Positions 1-5,201 of a stretch of 5,201 bases of DNA are shown in pieces. Positions within the stretch are counted from its first letter, which is position 1. Each line of letters begins with the position of its first letter. Source of the DNA: an uncultured Porphyromonas sp. (GTDB lineage: Bacteria > Bacteroidota > Bacteroidia > Bacteroidales > Porphyromonadaceae); the NCBI RefSeq assembly GCF_934359325.1, contig NZ_CAKRLH010000111.1, forward strand, positions 1 to 5,201. The letters run 5' to 3'. A program made the position numbers and the translations under genes. The notes beneath the pieces were generated by a model. The model ran no database searches and had not been told where the DNA came from. It saw only the letters and a program-made list of their open reading frames with translations.

Positions 1-381
1 GTCTGGCTGTTCCTCGCCGTATGGACCCCTGCGGTGGTGATCAAGGCTTACTTCAATAACCAAAGAGAGGAGTCCAAGGAGCAACGACATAGAAACAAGA
101 TCATCGATACGGTCTTTGTCGTAGGCTTGTCACTCTTTGCCATAATCATGATCCTAACCTCATGCTCACAGTCTGTGAGTAACGCCGACTCTGTTGAGAG
201 CGGCTTATCCAATGTTTCTGACGAGATCATTGATAGGTATGGGGTTACTCCGGAGGAGGGAGGTGTACTCATCGGATCTTGTGCTTCGCTCATAGCGAAC
301 GAAATCGGACAAGATCAAGGTAAAAAAGAAGAGGACAAGGAAAGAGAGCAAGAGCACGGAGAGGATGATGGTGGAAACTAA
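1..381 (+). CDS. Unrecognised membrane or lipoprotein-like protein, C-terminal part (5' end outside window)
   Basis: The reading frame is open from the first base, so 126 residues are visible and the gene probably begins before the window. GTG codons at 34 and 37 are possible internal starts. The first 14 visible residues are hydrophobic (WLFLAVWTPAVV). A charged stretch follows (NNQREESKEQRHRNK, residues 19-33), then a second hydrophobic segment at about 37-54 ending in LTSC. After that comes a Ser/Asp-rich region, a possible small folded segment (residues 75-103), and a very charged Lys/Glu/Asp tail (108-126). Two readings fit: a protein with at least two membrane helices, or, if translation starts at 34 or 37, a lipoprotein with an unusually long 25-residue N-region and Cys55 as the lipid-attached residue. 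The hydrophobic frame upstream of 34 favours the first. Base composition is more AT-rich than in the genes to the right. I do not recognise the family and assign no function. Confidence 0.6.
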   Translation, partial: VWLFLAVWTPAVVIKAYFNNQREESKEQRHRNKIIDTVFVVGLSLFAIIMILTSCSQSVSNADSVESGLSNVSDEIIDRYGVTPEEGGVLIGSCASLIANEIGQDQGKKEEDKEREQEHGEDDGGN

Positions 382-775
382 ATCTATTTCCTTAATCATC
401 AAGCAATAACTACTGCCTTATCGATCTCTTCCCAAACATCTGTCCGGGTCAGTGCAAAACCAACCACACAATCCTCGATCCTACCCTGGGGTAGGGTCGA
501 GGATCTTACTTACATCAACGATCATAAGCACTATATGGGATGTCTCTGAGGCACGGAGGGAGGGATCCTCTGCTCTCAAGATAGATCTACCATTTACTTA
601 CTCCAAGGTGCCTTTCCACTGTGAAAACGATCAAGGTATGCTTACTAGCAAACATTGTGAGACTACTACGACCTAGCATGGGTGTGTTGAGAATGAATAC
701 GCCATGCGGTAGTTCAGCAGAGTAGCTACGTAATCGCTCACTATAGCCCTCGATAGAGAGGCACAGATTGTGTCA
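382..775. other. Gene-poor spacer, relatively AT-rich
   Basis: This 394-base stretch lies between the stop of the left-edge gene and the stop of rsmH, which converge on it. It holds one strong hairpin (471-504). Otherwise I see no tRNA-like fold, no good TAnnTTTG promoter element on either strand and no convincing coding region. A 74-codon frame from a GTG at 452 runs straight through the hairpin and has no recognisable protein features, so I do not call it. The 3' end of rsmH has no obvious terminator of its own in the first ~100 bases beyond its stop. The hairpin at 471-504 is the nearest candidate, about 270 bases downstream of that stop. Confidence 0.6.
471..504 (+). terminator. Strong hairpin, probable terminator of the left-edge gene
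   Basis: Two 15-base arms (471-485 and 490-504) are complementary around a CTGG loop. Fourteen pairs are Watson-Crick. The remaining one, T479 with G496, is a G·U wobble in plus-strand RNA but an A·C mismatch in minus-strand RNA, so the fold is stronger in a plus-strand transcript. The hairpin starts 89 bases after the stop of the left-edge plus-strand gene. The downstream sequence (CTTACTTACATC) is only weakly U-rich, so this is not a classical intrinsic terminator. It could instead be an RNA-stabilising 3' structure or a DNA-level inverted repeat. Confidence 0.5.
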
Positions 776-1735
776 TCACTCCTCAGCGGGAAGCTCGGCG
801 GCACGGAGCTTGGCGGAGCGGACGCGGGGATTGCGCTCGATCTCCTCGGCTGAGGGGATGACCGGCTTGCTTGAGAGCGGTCGGAGTGGCGCCCTGAGGT
901 TGCCGTAGAGGTCCGTCTCTCGGTCACCCGCCACGTTGCCGTAGCGGAAGAAATTCTTCACCGGGCGATCCTCGAGCGAGTGATAGGTGAGGAAGACCGC
1001 CCGTCCGCCGAGAGCGAGCAGGGTCGGGAGCGACTCCAAGAGCGCATAGAGTGCGCCCATCTCGTCATTCACGGCGATGCGCAGTGCCTGGAAGACCTGC
1101 GAGAGCACCTTATTCCGGAGCTTCTTATTCCGCTCTGGGGCGATCGGGTTCAGCGCATCGATCAGCCCCTTCATCGTCTCCAGTTCGCCTCGCTCGGCAG
1201 CCTGCTTGATCAGCGTGGCGGCGCGGCGGGACTGCTGCACCTCGCCGTAGGTGTGCAGCAGCGTGGCGAGCTCGCTCCACTCCAGCCGGTCGATCAGCTG
1301 GCGGGCAGTCTCACCGGCGGACTGATTCATCCGCATATCTATCGGGGCGTCGTCGTAGCGGAAGGAGAAGCCTCGCCCCTCCTCGTCGAAGTCGTGCGAC
1401 GAGACCCCCAGGTCGGCGAGCAGACCATTGATGTGCGTCACGCCGAAGTAGGTGAGGAAGCGGGAGAGGTAGCGGAAATCGGTTCGGACAAAGGTAAAGC
1501 GCTCATCGCAAATATCGCACCGGTCTCGCGCATCGAGGTCGCGGTCGAGACCGAAGAGGTGTCCTTCGGGTCCCAGCCGGCTCAGGATCTCCCGCGAGTG
1601 CCCGCCGCCGCCAAAGGTCGCATCGACGTAGATCCCATTGGGGTCAGTGATCAGGCTGTCGACGGTCTCCCGCAGCAGTGCCGGCACATGGTAGACCCCC
1701 GCTGTCGTAGGGCTACTATTCCTCTCCTCACCCAT
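776..1735 (-). CDS. rsmH: 16S rRNA (cytosine(1402)-N(4))-methyltransferase RsmH
   Basis: RsmH (formerly MraW) uses S-adenosylmethionine to methylate N4 of C1402 in the decoding centre of 16S rRNA, acting in the cytoplasm on the small subunit. The 319-residue protein has the family's usual length and motifs in order: the YHVPALL start region (15-21), the SAM-binding loop YVDATFGGGGHS (36-47), the acidic LDRD (63-66), LLADLGVSSHDFD (105-117), RGFSFRYDDAPIDMRMN (121-137), LSQVFQALRIAVNDEMGAL (211-229), TYHSLEDR (250-257), and the C-terminal RNPRVRSAKLRAAE (301-314). The ATG lies three bases after the stop of the DUF4286 gene, so it is probably translated from the same mRNA and is the last gene of that operon. 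No mraZ, ftsL or ftsI gene lies beside it, unlike the usual division-cluster position. A minor oddity is a CxxC pair (C73, C76) in a variable part of the methyltransferase fold. The identification is secure. Confidence 0.97.
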   Translation of the reverse strand: MGEERNSSPTTAGVYHVPALLRETVDSLITDPNGIYVDATFGGGGHSREILSRLGPEGHLFGLDRDLDARDRCDICDERFTFVRTDFRYLSRFLTYFGVTHINGLLADLGVSSHDFDEEGRGFSFRYDDAPIDMRMNQSAGETARQLIDRLEWSELATLLHTYGEVQQSRRAATLIKQAAERGELETMKGLIDALNPIAPERNKKLRNKVLSQVFQALRIAVNDEMGALYALLESLPTLLALGGRAVFLTYHSLEDRPVKNFFRYGNVAGDRETDLYGNLRAPLRPLSSKPVIPSAEEIERNPRVRSAKLRAAELPAEE

Positions 1736-1738
1736 AGA

Positions 1739-2032
1739 CTACTCCAGCACCTCCAGCTTGGTCATAAAGGGGAGCACCTTCCGCGGATAGGTCTGCATCA
1801 GTCGGTGCAGCTCACGATCCTCCGAGATCCTAAGCTCCTCCAGCTGCTCTCTCTTCTCGCCCTCTACCTGAAGTGCATAGCCTCCGTCATCGGGCAGGCG
1901 AAGGAGTCGAACCGCCGTCACCCCCTCGTAGTCCCGCCAGGTCGGCAGGAGCCGCTCCCGGAGGTAAAAGAGGACATCGTCCAGCAGCTCCGGCTCGCAG
2001 GTGAGCGTGATATTGTAGATGTAGCAGCTCAT
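1739..2032 (-). CDS. DUF4286 family protein
   Basis: This small protein of 97 residues has no signal peptide or membrane segment and is expected to be cytoplasmic. Its layout matches the DUF4286 family: an N-terminal YIYNITLTCEPEL strand (4-16), an acidic and aromatic helix ending in LLPTW (about 28-32), a central strand pair TAVRLLRLPDDGGYALQVEG (39-58), and a C-terminal FMTKLEVLE strand (89-97). The alternating strands and helices suggest a compact alpha/beta fold resembling dimeric alpha-beta barrels, but this is inference. The family has no established biochemical role that I know of. The ATG overlaps the upstream permease stop in an ATGA arrangement (2029-2032), and only three bases separate its stop from the rsmH start, so all three genes are likely translated from one transcript with coupling. 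Family assignment is from remembered sequence pattern and was not searched. Confidence 0.85.
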   Translation of the reverse strand: MSCYIYNITLTCEPELLDDVLFYLRERLLPTWRDYEGVTAVRLLRLPDDGGYALQVEGEKREQLEELRISEDRELHRLMQTYPRKVLPFMTKLEVLE

Positions 2033-3294
2033 GGACGGCTCTCGTCGAGGTCCTCCTGCGTCGTGACGACGGTGGGATTACGTCCCTCCTTATTCATCCG
2101 GAGGAGCCGATCGGATCGCTCCCTCTCGTACTGCTCCTGCGCCTTTTTCTGCGCTTTCTCCTCCCTCTTCGTCAGCTTCTCCTCGTCTTCATTGAGGGCA
2201 TAGAGCGGTATCGGCTCGCCCACCGCATACTTCATATAGAAGTAGTAGATCACCATCGTGAAGGGAAGGGCAAAGAAGATGCCGATCGCCCCGAGGAGAT
2301 AGCCCCAGACGGCGAGCGAGAGAATGATGATCGAGGCGCGCATGCCGAGGCTCTTCTGCATGATCAGGGGGCGGAGGACAAAGTCCTGAAGTACCTCTGA
2401 GATCATCATGATGATGACTGCGATCAGCAGCACGACCCAGAAGTTTTGCCCCGTAGCCACCGACTGCAGCGCGCAGCAGAGCACCAGCGGCGGGTAGCCG
2501 ACGATCTGGAGATAGGGGACAAAGTTGAGCACCCCTATTAGCAGTCCGAGAGTGATCCCCATCGGCATCCCCATGAGTCCAAATCCGACCGCAAGGTAGA
2601 CGGCAATGATCAGTGCGATCAGTCCCTGACCACGTATGTAGCTATTGACGTAGACATTGATCACCTCCCCTGCCTCCATGGCGTAGCGGCGGATCTTGTG
2701 GGGGAAGAGGTGATAGAGTCCGTGGATCAGCACCTCATAGTCGAGGAGGATGAAGAAGAGGTACATCACGAAGAGGAAGACCACGGTAAAGCCGCTCACT
2801 ATCCCCATAGCACTCGAGAGCATATCCCAGCCCGCCGAGGCCGCCTGCATCAGGTAGTCGAGGATCTCCTTGATCTCGAAGTGCTGAAGCCACATGTCGA
2901 GGTTGAGCGTATTAGCGACGTCGGCACGGTACTGCTCAGGCACCATCGCCAGCAGCACCTCCGCATCGGTGTAGCGCGAGATCAGGCTCCACCCCTTGCT
3001 TACCTCGTTGATCACCGAGGGGATGACAAAGGCGAGGAAGCCCCCGACGATGATCAGGAAGAGCAGCACCACCAGCGTGACCGACCAGCCGCGCTGACGT
3101 ATGTGCCATTTCCGCTCGAAGTAGTGTACCAGCGGCATCAGCACCGCAGCGGTAATCCAGGCGAGGATAAAGGGCCAAAGGATCACCTTGAGCGAACCGA
3201 CGATATAGATCGCCAGTGCCATCATTGCGATCGCAAAAACACACCTGACGGTTCGATCCAGGGTGAATTCTTTTCTAAAAAAGTTTGTCAGCAT
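2029..3294 (-). CDS. AI-2E family transporter (PF01594-type permease)
   Basis: This 421-residue inner-membrane protein has the AI-2E permease layout. Hydrophobic segments lie at about 17-35, 38-58 and 70-92, followed by a mostly soluble region of about 70 residues (96-163), and then further segments at about 164-185, 224-242, 245-263, 286-303 and 318-352. Family landmarks are YIRGQGLIALI (219-229), GITLGLLIGVLNFVPYL (246-262), and FVLRPLIMQKSLGMRASIIILSLAVWGYLLGAIGIFFALP (305-344). The N-terminal FTLDRTVR (10-17) supports the ATG at 3294. Family members have been linked to autoinducer-2 export or Na+/H+ antiport, and the substrate here cannot be read from sequence. The C-terminus (about 367-421) is a hydrophilic tail rich in Lys, Glu, Arg and Gln, probably helical or coiled-coil and cytoplasmic. 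It is the first gene of the operon and overlaps the DUF4286 start by four bases. A candidate promoter lies at 3415-3422. Confidence 0.93.
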   Translation of the reverse strand: MLTNFFRKEFTLDRTVRCVFAIAMMALAIYIVGSLKVILWPFILAWITAAVLMPLVHYFERKWHIRQRGWSVTLVVLLFLIIVGGFLAFVIPSVINEVSKGWSLISRYTDAEVLLAMVPEQYRADVANTLNLDMWLQHFEIKEILDYLMQAASAGWDMLSSAMGIVSGFTVVFLFVMYLFFILLDYEVLIHGLYHLFPHKIRRYAMEAGEVINVYVNSYIRGQGLIALIIAVYLAVGFGLMGMPMGITLGLLIGVLNFVPYLQIVGYPPLVLCCALQSVATGQNFWVVLLIAVIIMMISEVLQDFVLRPLIMQKSLGMRASIIILSLAVWGYLLGAIGIFFALPFTMVIYYFYMKYAVGEPIPLYALNEDEEKLTKREEKAQKKAQEQYERERSDRLLRMNKEGRNPTVVTTQEDLDESRP

Positions 3295-3340
3295 ATATAT
3301 GTACGGATGCCTCTCCGCTCGGAGGAAGTGATATTTTGTC

Positions 3341-3348
3341 TATCTTTA
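3341..3348 (+). promoter_or_regulatory. Weak candidate -7 element for dacB
   Basis: TATCTTTA differs by one base from the Bacteroidota -7 consensus TAnnTTTG. It would place a transcription start near 3353 and give dacB a leader of about 80 bases. I see no TTTG at the expected -33 position, so support is thin. Confidence 0.25.
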
Positions 3349-3414
3349 TACCTACGAAGCCCCTTGCCGGGGTCCCAATGGGTGGTTGCGGGTGCCGACG
3401 TGGCGCTCACTCCA

Positions 3415-3422
3415 CAAAGATA
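3415..3422 (-). promoter_or_regulatory. Candidate -7 promoter element for the AI-2E/DUF4286/rsmH operon
   Basis: Read on the minus strand this is TATCTTTG, a perfect match to the Bacteroidota -7 consensus TAnnTTTG. A start site a few bases downstream, near 3409, would give the permease mRNA a leader of about 115 bases. No clear TTTG lies at the -33 spacing, so only one half of the promoter is well supported. The element is only nine bases from the dacB start codon on the other strand. Confidence 0.4.
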
Positions 3423-3431
3423 CAACTTTCC

Positions 3432-4847
3432 ATGAGACGCCTTTCTCTATATTTCCTCTCCCTCACCCTCCTATCCACCCTCTCGGCACAGTCCGTCCGG
3501 GTCCCCTCCGCCATCCCTGAGCTGCTCGATGACACTGCCTGGGGGCTCAGCGTCCGCGATGTCTCCACCGGGCTCCAGGTGGTGGACCTGCAGGCGAGTC
3601 ATCTCCTCACCCCCGCCAGCACGATGAAGATCGTCTCCACCGCCGCTGCCTACCGGATCCTCGGACCCGACTACCGGATCCCGACGGAGGTGATGATGAC
3701 CGGACCGGTTCGGGACGGAGTGCTGGAGGGCGACCTCTGCCTCGTCGGCCACGGCGACCCGACGATCGAGTCCAAGTATCTCCCTCAGGAGGAGCGCTGG
3801 GCTCTCTATGACGAGATCTCCGCAGCCCTCAGCGAGCGCGGCATCACACGGATCACCGGCTCGGTACTGGCGCTCTCCGACAGGCGGGACTTCCAGGCAG
3901 TGAATCCCTACTGGTCCGCCGTCGATATGGGAAATTACTACGGCGCGGGACACTTTATGCTCAATGTCCTGGACAACACCTACCACCTGAGCTTCCGAAA
4001 CTATGGAAGGGACTTCAGCGTCTCCCCCGAGGTGCCGGGGCTGCGGCTCGTGGGACTCTACGCCCGCACCTCACGCGTCACGTCGGACTCGCTCTACATC
4101 TCCTCCTTCCCCCTCTCCGACGGTTCGCTTGCCATCACCGGTGCCTATCCCTCTCGGGCGAAGAGCCTCGGTCTCCGTGGAGCGGTGCCCGACCCGCCCC
4201 TTCTCCTTGCCAAGCGGGTCCGTGACCGTCTCCGGCGGGACGGCATCACCGTGGAGGGCGACTTCCGTACCGTTGCACAACTCCCCCGGGGGAGCGTCCG
4301 ACTGATGACACACTACTCGCCCCAGCTGAGCGAGGTGATCCGGCTGACCAACCACTTCTCCATAAATATGTATGCGGAGGGGTGCCTTCGCTTGATCGCC
4401 GACAGGATCCCCGCCCTCCCAGGCGAGACCGTGACGGAGACGGCGATCCGAGCGGTCCGGGACCACTGGGCTTCGCAGGGGCTCGCCGGCTCTCTCCTGG
4501 AGATGTACGATGGGAGCGGTCTCTCGAGAGCCAATAAGGTAGCACCCGCCTACATGACTGAGCTACTCACGAGGGTCTGGTGCGAGTCGGATGGCAGCGG
4601 ATTTCCCCTACTCCTCCCCACCATCGGCCAGGAGGGCACCCTCCGGCTGCTCCTCGGCGGCACCCGACTCGAGGGCTCAGGACGGATGAAGAGCGGCAGC
4701 ATCCACGGCGTCACCTGCTACGCCGGGTACATCAACCACGGAGGCAGGACTTACGCCGTCTCAGTGATGGTCACCAACCACACCAAGCGCCACGGGGAGA
4801 TCCGCCGTGCCATCGGTGACCTCCTCCTCTCCACCTTCGTCTACTGA
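3432..4847 (+). CDS. dacB: D-alanyl-D-alanine carboxypeptidase/endopeptidase, PBP4 type (peptidase S13)
   Basis: The product is a periplasmic penicillin-binding protein that trims terminal D-alanine and/or cuts cross-links in peptidoglycan, helping wall remodelling. It has 471 residues, close to the usual PBP4 length. A signal peptide (MRRLSLYFLSLTLLSTLSA, probable cleavage after Ala19) fixes the start at 3432. The frame stays open for 49 codons upstream, but that stretch does not look like protein and would bury the signal peptide. The three active-site motifs are intact and well spaced: SxxK as STMK (Ser63 nucleophile, Lys66), SxN as SIN (310-312), and the KTG box as KSG (420-422) within MKSGSIHGVTCYAGYI. 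The large interval between SxxK and SxN fits the extra domains inserted in S13 enzymes. The C-terminus has no membrane anchor. It is divergent from the AI-2E operon and probably monocistronic, ending before a strong terminator. Codon use is strongly GC-rich. Whether it acts mainly as carboxypeptidase or endopeptidase cannot be told here. Confidence 0.95.
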   Translation: MRRLSLYFLSLTLLSTLSAQSVRVPSAIPELLDDTAWGLSVRDVSTGLQVVDLQASHLLTPASTMKIVSTAAAYRILGPDYRIPTEVMMTGPVRDGVLEGDLCLVGHGDPTIESKYLPQEERWALYDEISAALSERGITRITGSVLALSDRRDFQAVNPYWSAVDMGNYYGAGHFMLNVLDNTYHLSFRNYGRDFSVSPEVPGLRLVGLYARTSRVTSDSLYISSFPLSDGSLAITGAYPSRAKSLGLRGAVPDPPLLLAKRVRDRLRRDGITVEGDFRTVAQLPRGSVRLMTHYSPQLSEVIRLTNHFSINMYAEGCLRLIADRIPALPGETVTETAIRAVRDHWASQGLAGSLLEMYDGSGLSRANKVAPAYMTELLTRVWCESDGSGFPLLLPTIGQEGTLRLLLGGTRLEGSGRMKSGSIHGVTCYAGYINHGGRTYAVSVMVTNHTKRHGEIRRAIGDLLLSTFVY

Positions 4848-4863
4848 CCCTGTCGGGGGTCAG
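4844..4863 (+). other. Short hairpin overlapping the dacB stop codon
   Basis: Seven-base arms CTGACCC (4844-4850) and GGGTCAG (4857-4863) are perfectly complementary around a six-base loop. The left arm contains the TGA stop of dacB. There is no U-tract after it, so it is unlikely to be the main terminator. It may protect the mRNA end or be incidental. Confidence 0.4.
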
Positions 4864-4872
4864 GTAAAATCT

Positions 4873-4884
4873 ATTACCGGTAAT
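4873..4884. repeat. Perfect 12-bp palindrome ATTACCGGTAAT
   Basis: The sequence equals its own reverse complement over 12 bases with no spacer. It lies in the intergenic region 26 bases after the dacB stop, between two convergent genes. A spacerless palindrome makes a poor RNA hairpin, so if functional it is more likely a binding site for a dimeric protein. Its position downstream of both genes argues against a promoter operator, and it may be chance. Confidence 0.3.
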
Positions 4885-4964
4885 TAGAAACAACGGATCT
4901 CATCCTGCTGGCAGTCAGCCCCGTGTAGCTCTACCAACCAAGTCCGACTGCTCTTTTGACCCAC

Positions 4965-5018
4965 AAACAAAAAAAGGCGCCCTGTCCTCATCTGAGGACA
5001 GGGCGCCTTTTTTTGTTT
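4965..5018. terminator. Bidirectional intrinsic terminator between dacB and the cupin gene
   Basis: The arms 4965-4989 and 4994-5018 form 25 consecutive Watson-Crick pairs around the four-base loop ATCT. The inner 14 pairs are GC-rich (GGCGCCCTGTCCTC and its complement). Outside them seven A residues (4969-4975) face seven T residues (5008-5014), then C·G and three more A·T pairs. Because A-runs and T-runs flank both sides, the RNA from either strand gives a GC-rich stem followed by a U-tract. It lies between two convergent genes: 117 bases after the dacB stop and 15 bases from the cupin stop. It should end transcripts from both sides. Confidence 0.95.
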
Positions 5019-5033
5019 CCATACGGGAGAGGA

Positions 5034-5201
5034 TCAGTGCTCCTCCTCCATAGCGTCGGCGTGGGTCGGCTGCACGGTGCCGGCAGGGTGCTCCACGGGC
5101 GCGTAGATACTGAGTAGCTTCAGCGGCTCACTATCGGAGGCGTTGATCACATTGTGCCAGGTGCTGAGCGGGATGATGATACCATCGCCGGGCCCCACCT
5201 C
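5034..5201 (-). CDS. Small cupin-domain protein, C-terminal part (5' end outside window)
   Basis: The minus-strand frame is open from the right edge to a TGA at 5034-5036, giving the last 55 residues. It begins EVGPGDGIIIPLSTWHNVIN, continues EPLKLLSIYAPVEHPAGTV and ends ADAMEEEH. This is the second conserved cupin motif: the turn GPGDGIIIP, then a WHNVIN segment whose histidine is normally a metal ligand. The following LLSIYAPVEHPAGTV stretch is typical of a small stand-alone cupin family of about 110-130 residues, often annotated as mannose-6-phosphate-isomerase-like. Such proteins are cytoplasmic and usually bind a divalent metal, but the annotated function rests on fold similarity only, so I assign no reaction. 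The gene converges on dacB and shares the terminator at 4965-5018. The promoter, the start and the first metal-binding motif lie outside the window. Confidence 0.88.
   Translation of the reverse strand, partial: EVGPGDGIIIPLSTWHNVINASDSEPLKLLSIYAPVEHPAGTVQPTHADAMEEEH

Noticed and set aside
37..640. Recurring GATCAAGG words near 39, 315 and 630
   Set aside because: The shared stretch is only eight or nine bases, spacing is irregular and flanks differ, so it does not amount to a repeat array.
452..676. Possible 74-codon plus-strand gene starting at a GTG
   Set aside because: It runs through the 471-504 hairpin, has no recognisable protein features, and no promoter element is visible upstream.
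980..2203. Long plus-strand open frame (407 codons) antisense to rsmH, DUF4286 and the permease
   Set aside because: It lies opposite three well-supported genes, crosses their boundaries, and its translation is low-complexity with no recognisable domain. It reflects the codon bias of the GC-rich minus-strand genes.
3285..3431. N-terminal extension of dacB by 49 codons
   Set aside because: The extension would place a clear signal peptide internally, covers the divergent promoter region and overlaps the permease start. The ATG at 3432 gives a normal exported protein of the expected length.
3471..3986. Minus-strand open frame of 171 codons antisense to dacB
   Set aside because: It is opposite a confidently identified dacB and shows no domain or coding-like pattern of its own; the same applies to the other frames opposite dacB around 4071-4545.
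4928..4955. tRNA-like D-arm sequence on the minus strand (GGTTGGTAGAGC)
   Set aside because: Only the D-loop-like dozen bases match. The pairing partner for the D stem, a T-arm with GTTCRA, and an acceptor stem are all absent, so neither a tRNA nor a clear attachment-site remnant is supported.

Overview
The window reads as a chromosomal segment of a Bacteroidota bacterium, most likely Bacteroidales and possibly Porphyromonas-like. The grounds are the style of the proteins (RsmH, a DUF4286 protein, an AI-2E family permease, an S13-family PBP4), the lack of clear Shine-Dalgarno sequences before starts, and a sequence matching the Bacteroidota -7 promoter element (TAnnTTTG). The genus is an inference; no rRNA or other marker is present. 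By eye, the core genes (about 776 to 4847) are clearly GC-rich, while the first ~775 bases are more AT-rich.

Layout. Positions 1-381 (+) hold the 3' end of an unrecognised membrane-protein or lipoprotein-like gene. Positions 382-775 carry no convincing gene, only a strong hairpin at 471-504. A tight minus-strand operon follows, transcribed from right to left: an AI-2E family permease (3294 to 2029), a DUF4286 protein (2032 to 1739; 4-base ATGA overlap), and the 16S rRNA methyltransferase rsmH (1735 to 776; 3-base gap). A 137-bp divergent intergenic region, with candidate promoter elements on both strands, separates this operon from dacB/PBP4 (3432-4847, +), a D-alanyl-D-alanine carboxypeptidase/endopeptidase with a signal peptide and all three active-site motifs. 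Between dacB and the convergent minus-strand cupin gene (5034 to beyond 5201, partial) lie a short hairpin over the dacB stop codon, a 12-bp perfect palindrome and a textbook bidirectional terminator with a 25-bp perfect stem (4965-5018).

How the genes relate. RsmH and PBP4 fall within the broad theme of ribosome maturation and cell-wall growth, but they are on opposite strands and probably in separate transcription units. The notable contextual point is that rsmH, which in many bacteria sits with mraZ, ftsL and ftsI in the division/cell-wall cluster, is here the last gene of an unrelated operon. I did not find a novel multi-gene system, CRISPR array, mobile element or RNA gene. The points most worth following up are the relocated rsmH, the unknown AT-rich gene at the left edge, and the intergenic DNA structures.
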